Assembly: GCF_000463015.1 (NCBI RefSeq)
Contig: NC_022234.1
Span: 558,001-622,000 of the forward strand
DNA length: 64,000 nucleotides
Source: Variovorax paradoxus B4
GTDB taxonomy: Bacteria; Pseudomonadota; Gammaproteobacteria; Burkholderiales; Burkholderiaceae_C
Direction of reading: 5' to 3'
Part shown: in pieces, positions 60,785 through 64,000 of the stretch
Numbering within the stretch: the first letter of the stretch is position 1
Layout of the letters: each line of letters starts with the position of its first letter
Made by a program: the position numbers and the translations under genes
Notes under the pieces: model-generated
Database searches by the model: none
The model's input: only the letters and a program-made list of their open reading frames with translations
What the model was told of the DNA's origin: nothing

Positions 60785-61230
60785 CTGAAATGCTTAGTAG
60801 GCCTGCTGCAGTCCGGAGGGCGAACTTTCGCCTCTGTGCTTGGCGTGCAGCACTCGCGCCATGGGTCGTTTGCTGAACAGCCAGAAGAGCACCGGCGTCA
60901 GACGCTCCAGCGAGCCGCGCACGATCATCGGCTGGCCGAAAGTCTCGCCCTCGAACTTGCAGAGATTGATGCAGTGGCTGATCTTCAGGATGCCGTCGCC
61001 CGTTCTCGCGGCCGATCTGGTTCCGGCCGTCGGTCTCCTCGACGGGCGAAAGGCCGGTCTGCGCCAGCTTGCGCTGGTCCAGGCGCACGGTGATCTGCGG
61101 AATGAGCACCTGTTTTTCCACGGTCAGGTCGATCAGGCCCCGGCACACCCGAGAGCCCTGGCGCATCTGCTCGCCCTCATCGTGCGGCTCGGGTCCTCTC
61201 TGATCCGCGTGGAGACCGAGCGGCATGCCC
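60785..61230 (-). pseudogene. HME-RND efflux pump (CzcA-like) C-terminal remnant
   Basis: Read on the minus strand: VEKQVLIPQITVRLDQRKLA, then EETDGRNQIGRENGRR, then after a frame change CINLCKFEGETFGQPMIV and RGSLERLTPVLFWLFSKR ending LHAKHRGESSPSGLQQAY. These are pieces of the CzcA periplasmic and C-terminal segments in the right order. There are frameshifts and at least two deletions; the piece between LTPVL and FWLFS lacks about 45 residues of the usual membrane region. Inactive. Confidence 0.75.
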
Positions 61231-61376
61231 TTCAGGTCGGCATTGCTTCTTTAACCCGACCGATCCTTCAATTGCCTCGAGAAGGCCGAGACTCGCGCGG
61301 GCCGGTGCCCGCTCTCCAGTCACCCCAGAGCCTGGAGCCGGGCGACCAATGCATCACGTCCCGTCTCATGGGCAAT

Positions 61377-62042
61377 TCATGCCGAACGTCGCGCGGCGCT
61401 CGGAGCGGGAGGGAGGTTGCGATCGCGCAGGAGGATGAGCGGGACTGCCGCACCGCTGAAGAGCAAGAACCAGTCCTGCGTCACCCCCAGCAGAATGGCG
61501 GCGCTGCCGCCGACCAGCGACCAGAGGACGGGAATGACGAACAACCAGCGCGAAACCGGTGTCGTGGTGAGCAACAGCAGACCGAAAGTGAAGATCGTGA
61601 CCGGACAAGGGCTGATCCCGAACATCGGTATCTCGGGATAGCGATGGCCCATCCACATTCCAAGCAGCGGGTAGATCGCCGCCGCATAGATGACAAAGGT
61701 CCACCCCAACCATGCGGTCGGACCGCGGCCCATGCCAAAGGTCATGCGACCTCGCCAGACTGCCTCGAAGAACAGCAATCCGCCCTGCACGATGAACAGC
61801 GCGCCGAAAGGCAGCGCCGCCTTGTTGATGCTCGAGAAGAATAGCCAGTGATATGCGACGCCGGTCCAGACCCACATGACGGCCAAGGCCAGGCCAATGA
61901 TGCGGCCGCCCGCGCGCGACGGTCGAATGACCAGAACGACCGTGGCCACGCCGAGAAGGTAGCTCAGAATCTGTGCCGGCCAGACGGCTTCGTTATACGC
62001 AGCAAAGAGCGCAAGGAACTGATCGCCAGTGAACGCAAGCAT
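61377..62042 (-). CDS. DUF6064-family integral membrane protein
   Basis: 221 aa with about six hydrophobic segments (LSYLLGVATVVLVI; IIGLALAVMWVWTGVAYHWL; LGWTFVIYAAAIYPLLG; VTIFTFGLLLLTTTP; LFVIPVLWSLVGG). N-terminal GDQFLALFAAYNEAVWPAQI is the family hallmark. Function unknown. ATG 62042. It lies among decayed genes yet keeps a full frame. Confidence 0.75.
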   Translation of the reverse strand: MLAFTGDQFLALFAAYNEAVWPAQILSYLLGVATVVLVIRPSRAGGRIIGLALAVMWVWTGVAYHWLFFSSINKAALPFGALFIVQGGLLFFEAVWRGRMTFGMGRGPTAWLGWTFVIYAAAIYPLLGMWMGHRYPEIPMFGISPCPVTIFTFGLLLLTTTPVSRWLFVIPVLWSLVGGSAAILLGVTQDWFLLFSGAAVPLILLRDRNLPPAPSAARRSA

Positions 62043-62087
62043 GAGGCCGACAATGCAACAGGCGACCGAGATGGAGCTTGATCCCCA

Positions 62088-62225
62088 TCAAGCATGCGGT
62101 CCAAGCCTCCAGAGCGGATTCTCGAGGCGCTGCTGGATCGCGCGGCTGAGCGGCCGGGCGCGGAACACCGGGTCGAAGCCAACCTTCTCGATTTCGACCA
62201 GCACCGCCAGTGTTGATTTCCGCAT
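62088..62225 (-). pseudogene. ClpB/ClpK-type AAA+ disaggregase, extreme C-terminal remnant
   Basis: Minus-strand frame VEIEKVGFDPVFRARPLSRA then IQQRLENPLWRL. The GFDPVFGARPLKRAIQ-like segment is the signature near the end of ClpB-family proteins (D2 small domain). Only about 40 codons remain; the upstream part is absent. Confidence 0.7.
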
Positions 62226-62689
62226 GGACGCGATCGCGTTTCCGTTGGCGCTTGATCCGCTCATACCCCAGAGCACACATCTGCGCTCGAGCGAATTGGT
62301 GCGCAGAAGCGCGTCGGCGCTCGATGGAAACGCGCGTCAAACGGGCATGGAGATCCAATACAGGCCGATCTGTGACGGGGTTGCACCATTTCGCGTAGAA
62401 GCTGAGGCTTGTACCCGTCTCGCCGCTCGAAGAACTTGCGCCGGGGCGTGGGATGGCAAGGTGGCCTTCGAGTCAATCTCGTGGGGCGGCAAGAAAATGC
62501 TCACGTCGAAAGCGTGGCCCATTCCGATTCAAGCCACCTTTCTCGGCGTGAAATCACGCTGCCCCGTGGTCATTCCCCCTGATGTTGAACGCCGCACGGC
62601 TGTTGTGCTAGGCAATCACACGCCCGTGGCCGCAGTCGCGCAGAGCTGTCGCATCGCGCGACGGCCGCTCGGCAAGGAATCGCCTCTGC
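62226..62689. other. non-coding, no gene recognised
   Basis: A long plus-strand frame covers this stretch but has no family resemblance and no RBS. Treated as debris between the ClpB-type and kinase remnants. Confidence 0.4.
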
Positions 62690-63127
62690 CTATGAAGGAG
62701 ACGGCCGTGGAAGGCTGATGGTGAAGACGCAGCCCGAACCTGGCACGTCCCGGACCGTCAATGTTCCGTTGTCCGCTTCAATGCTCTGACGAGCGATCGA
62801 GAGCCCGAGTCCCAGACCCGCTCGGCTGTCGCTGTTGGGACTGAAAGGGATGAACATCTTGGCGGCGCCACCTGGCGGCAATCCTCCGCAATGGTCCTCG
62901 ACATCGATGAGGACCTGTTCGCCCGAGGCGTAGGCGCTCAGGGTCACCATGGAGTTCTCCTGGGTGTACTTGAACGCGTTCTGCAGCAGGTTGGCCAGCG
63001 CCGCGTGAAGCAGGTCCCGGTTGGCCAGAATCGCCAGCGAGGGGTCCACGGTCCGCACCCCGAAGACGGCGCCTTGGCGCGCCACATCGAGCCGGGGGCC
63101 CATCTCGCCAAGGCTCATCGGATGAGC
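62690..63127 (-). pseudogene. sensor histidine kinase, N-terminally truncated HATPase domain
   Basis: Minus-strand frame with LHAALANLLQNAFKYTQENS (N-box), VDVEDHCGGLPPGG (G1-like; IDVEDHCGGLPPG) and AGLGLGLSIARQSIEADNGT (G2), ending FTISLPRPSPS. HisKA, sensor and membrane parts are missing upstream; at about 63130 the frame becomes non-homologous. Probably a kinase cut by a deletion. The ATP-binding fold itself is well preserved. Confidence 0.78.
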
Positions 63128-63295
63128 AAATCTTCGGTGGCCTTGCCCGTGGCGATCGCAGCCTTGAGCCAAGAGGGCGGGGACCGCGTCCGCTCCATGC
63201 ATTGCCGTCTTGGTCGCGGGACTTGACCGTGCCGGCCGTCGGGCACTCTTCTTGGCCCTGGTGGCGGATTCGGCTCTGTCCAATATGGACAACGC

Positions 63296-64000
63296 TCAGC
63301 TGCCGCGTTCGAACGCCGGTATGTCGGTCGCCTGCCCGCTTTCGGCGGGTATCGGTGCGAGCCGCACCCACACGGCGTCGAGCGCCGACTGGATGCTGTC
63401 GAAAACCCGCGACCGGCTCTTGGGCGAAGGCAGATAGTGGTTGAAGTAGCGCAGGCCTTCGGTCGGCACGCCGAGCAGCGTGAGCTGTCGTACCGGCAAG
63501 CCCGTCGCATCGAGCGGATGGCCGAGGGTGTCGGTGCGCGGCACTCGCATCCGCGCGTCCGCCGGCTGCGGCAGCACGGCGCCGGCGCACAGGCCCGAGC
63601 GGCAGAGCGCGGCGAGCAGGGAACCGTCCTGGGTATCGATCGCGCGATGCCCCGCGCGCGCGCGCACCAGGTGATCGAGGCAGGCCACGAAGGGTGTTTC
63701 GAAGGCGCGCGAGCGTGCGCGCCAGACGCCTAGCGCCGCATCGCGCTCGAGTGCGGGCGCCGGGCCGAGGTCGGTGCGCAGCAGGCCGGCGCGCATCAGC
63801 GCCAGCCATTCGAGCCCGCGCGCGATCGGCGGGCCCACGACCAGCTGGGAGATCCGCGGCGCCACCACGTCGAAGAAGCGGCGACGCGATGATGGCATGA
63901 GCGCGTCGAACTCCACCGCCTGGCGGATGAAGCCGCGCAGCACGCGCAGCATCTCCACCGCGTACTTGTAAGGGCTGTGCGCTTCGCCCTTGCGCGCCTC
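63296..64000 (-). CDS. C-terminal part of a probable FAD/NAD(P)-binding protein (runs off window)
   Basis: The frame is open through position 64000 (EARKGEAHSPYKYAVEMLRV...), so the N-terminus lies beyond the window. 235 residues visible. DHLVRARAGHRAIDTQDGSL and RQLTLLGVPTEGLRYFNHYL with a final SPKSRSRVFDSIQSALDA resemble the C-terminus of FAD-NAD(P)-binding proteins of the YdhS-like group, but no cofactor motif is in the visible part. Identity moderate to low. Confidence 0.5.
   Translation of the reverse strand, partial: EARKGEAHSPYKYAVEMLRVLRGFIRQAVEFDALMPSSRRRFFDVVAPRISQLVVGPPIARGLEWLALMRAGLLRTDLGPAPALERDAALGVWRARSRAFETPFVACLDHLVRARAGHRAIDTQDGSLLAALCRSGLCAGAVLPQPADARMRVPRTDTLGHPLDATGLPVRQLTLLGVPTEGLRYFNHYLPSPKSRSRVFDSIQSALDAVWVRLAPIPAESGQATDIPAFERGS

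Noticed and set aside
62029..62718. 229-codon plus-strand frame
   Set aside because: No RBS, no recognisable domain, overlaps antisense Clp remnant; treated as chance.
1..64000. tRNA or rRNA genes
   Set aside because: No stretch with rRNA core sequence or a convincing cloverleaf was noticed; a covariance-model scan was not possible here.

Overview
The window looks like the chromosome (or a large replicon) of a Gram-negative beta-proteobacterium of the order Burkholderiales, most likely Comamonadaceae (Variovorax-like). Reasons: high GC throughout, many orphan Bug-type (TctC family) solute-binding proteins, class III CoA-transferases next to LysR regulators, and IS types common in that group. 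No rRNA, tRNA or CRISPR array was seen. The organism call is an inference from gene content only.

Layout. 1-4.5 kb: the 3' part of a pyrB-like aspartate carbamoyltransferase, a class III CoA-transferase, a Bug protein and an SMP-30/gluconolactonase-like protein. 4.4-14.0 kb: a mobile-element graveyard. It holds a DNA-methyltransferase tail, an IS3-type 5' end in inverted orientation, an IS630 C-terminus, a large LVIVD-repeat lipoprotein gene, a KfrA-like remnant, a complete IS5-family element, a complete IS3-family element inserted in an AAA-type ATPase gene that is also broken by a stop codon and two frameshifts, and the start of an IS30-family transposase.

14.0-26.3 kb: a LysR regulator divergent from a tight 11-gene catabolic operon (luciferase-like monooxygenase, flavin reductase with an extra helical domain, two acyl-CoA dehydrogenases, enoyl-CoA hydratase, NDP-forming acyl-CoA synthetase, SDR, VOC protein, SnoaL-like protein, SDR with a degenerate second half, Bug protein). 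It fits oxygenation followed by beta-oxidation-like breakdown of an unknown acid. 26.3-32.8 kb: HxlR, DoxX-like, MAPEG and AraC genes, then a PaoABC-like periplasmic aldehyde oxidoreductase.

32.9-44.2 kb: a Bug gene, a PrpF-Bug fusion separated from it by an IS110-family element, a LysR regulator, and an operon for a MaoC/FAS1-like hydratase, class III CoA-transferase, HpcH/HpaI lyase, a fumarase/aspartase-superfamily enzyme and DctA. Together these could form a trans-aconitate to itaconate to pyruvate plus acetyl-CoA route. This is the most interesting hypothesis in the window.

44.5-50.1 kb: a Phd/RelE-type toxin-antitoxin pair, an ArsM-like methyltransferase and a DsrE protein behind a visible sigma-54 promoter, then a DUF4395 membrane protein, a histidine kinase and a sigma-54-activating response regulator. 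A decayed second antitoxin copy lies at the far end, so direct repeats bracket this module. 50.1-53.7 kb: JmjC/cupin-like protein, tannase-family lipoprotein and DUF4256 protein. 53.8-59.1 kb: a three-subunit 2-oxoacid:acceptor oxidoreductase (KorCAB-like) with a CBS-domain protein. 59.2-64 kb: a decayed metal-efflux region (czcA-like remnant, small periplasmic protein, DMT transporter with a His-rich tail), a DUF6064 membrane protein, ClpB-type and histidine-kinase remnants, and the C-terminal part of a protein that runs off the window.
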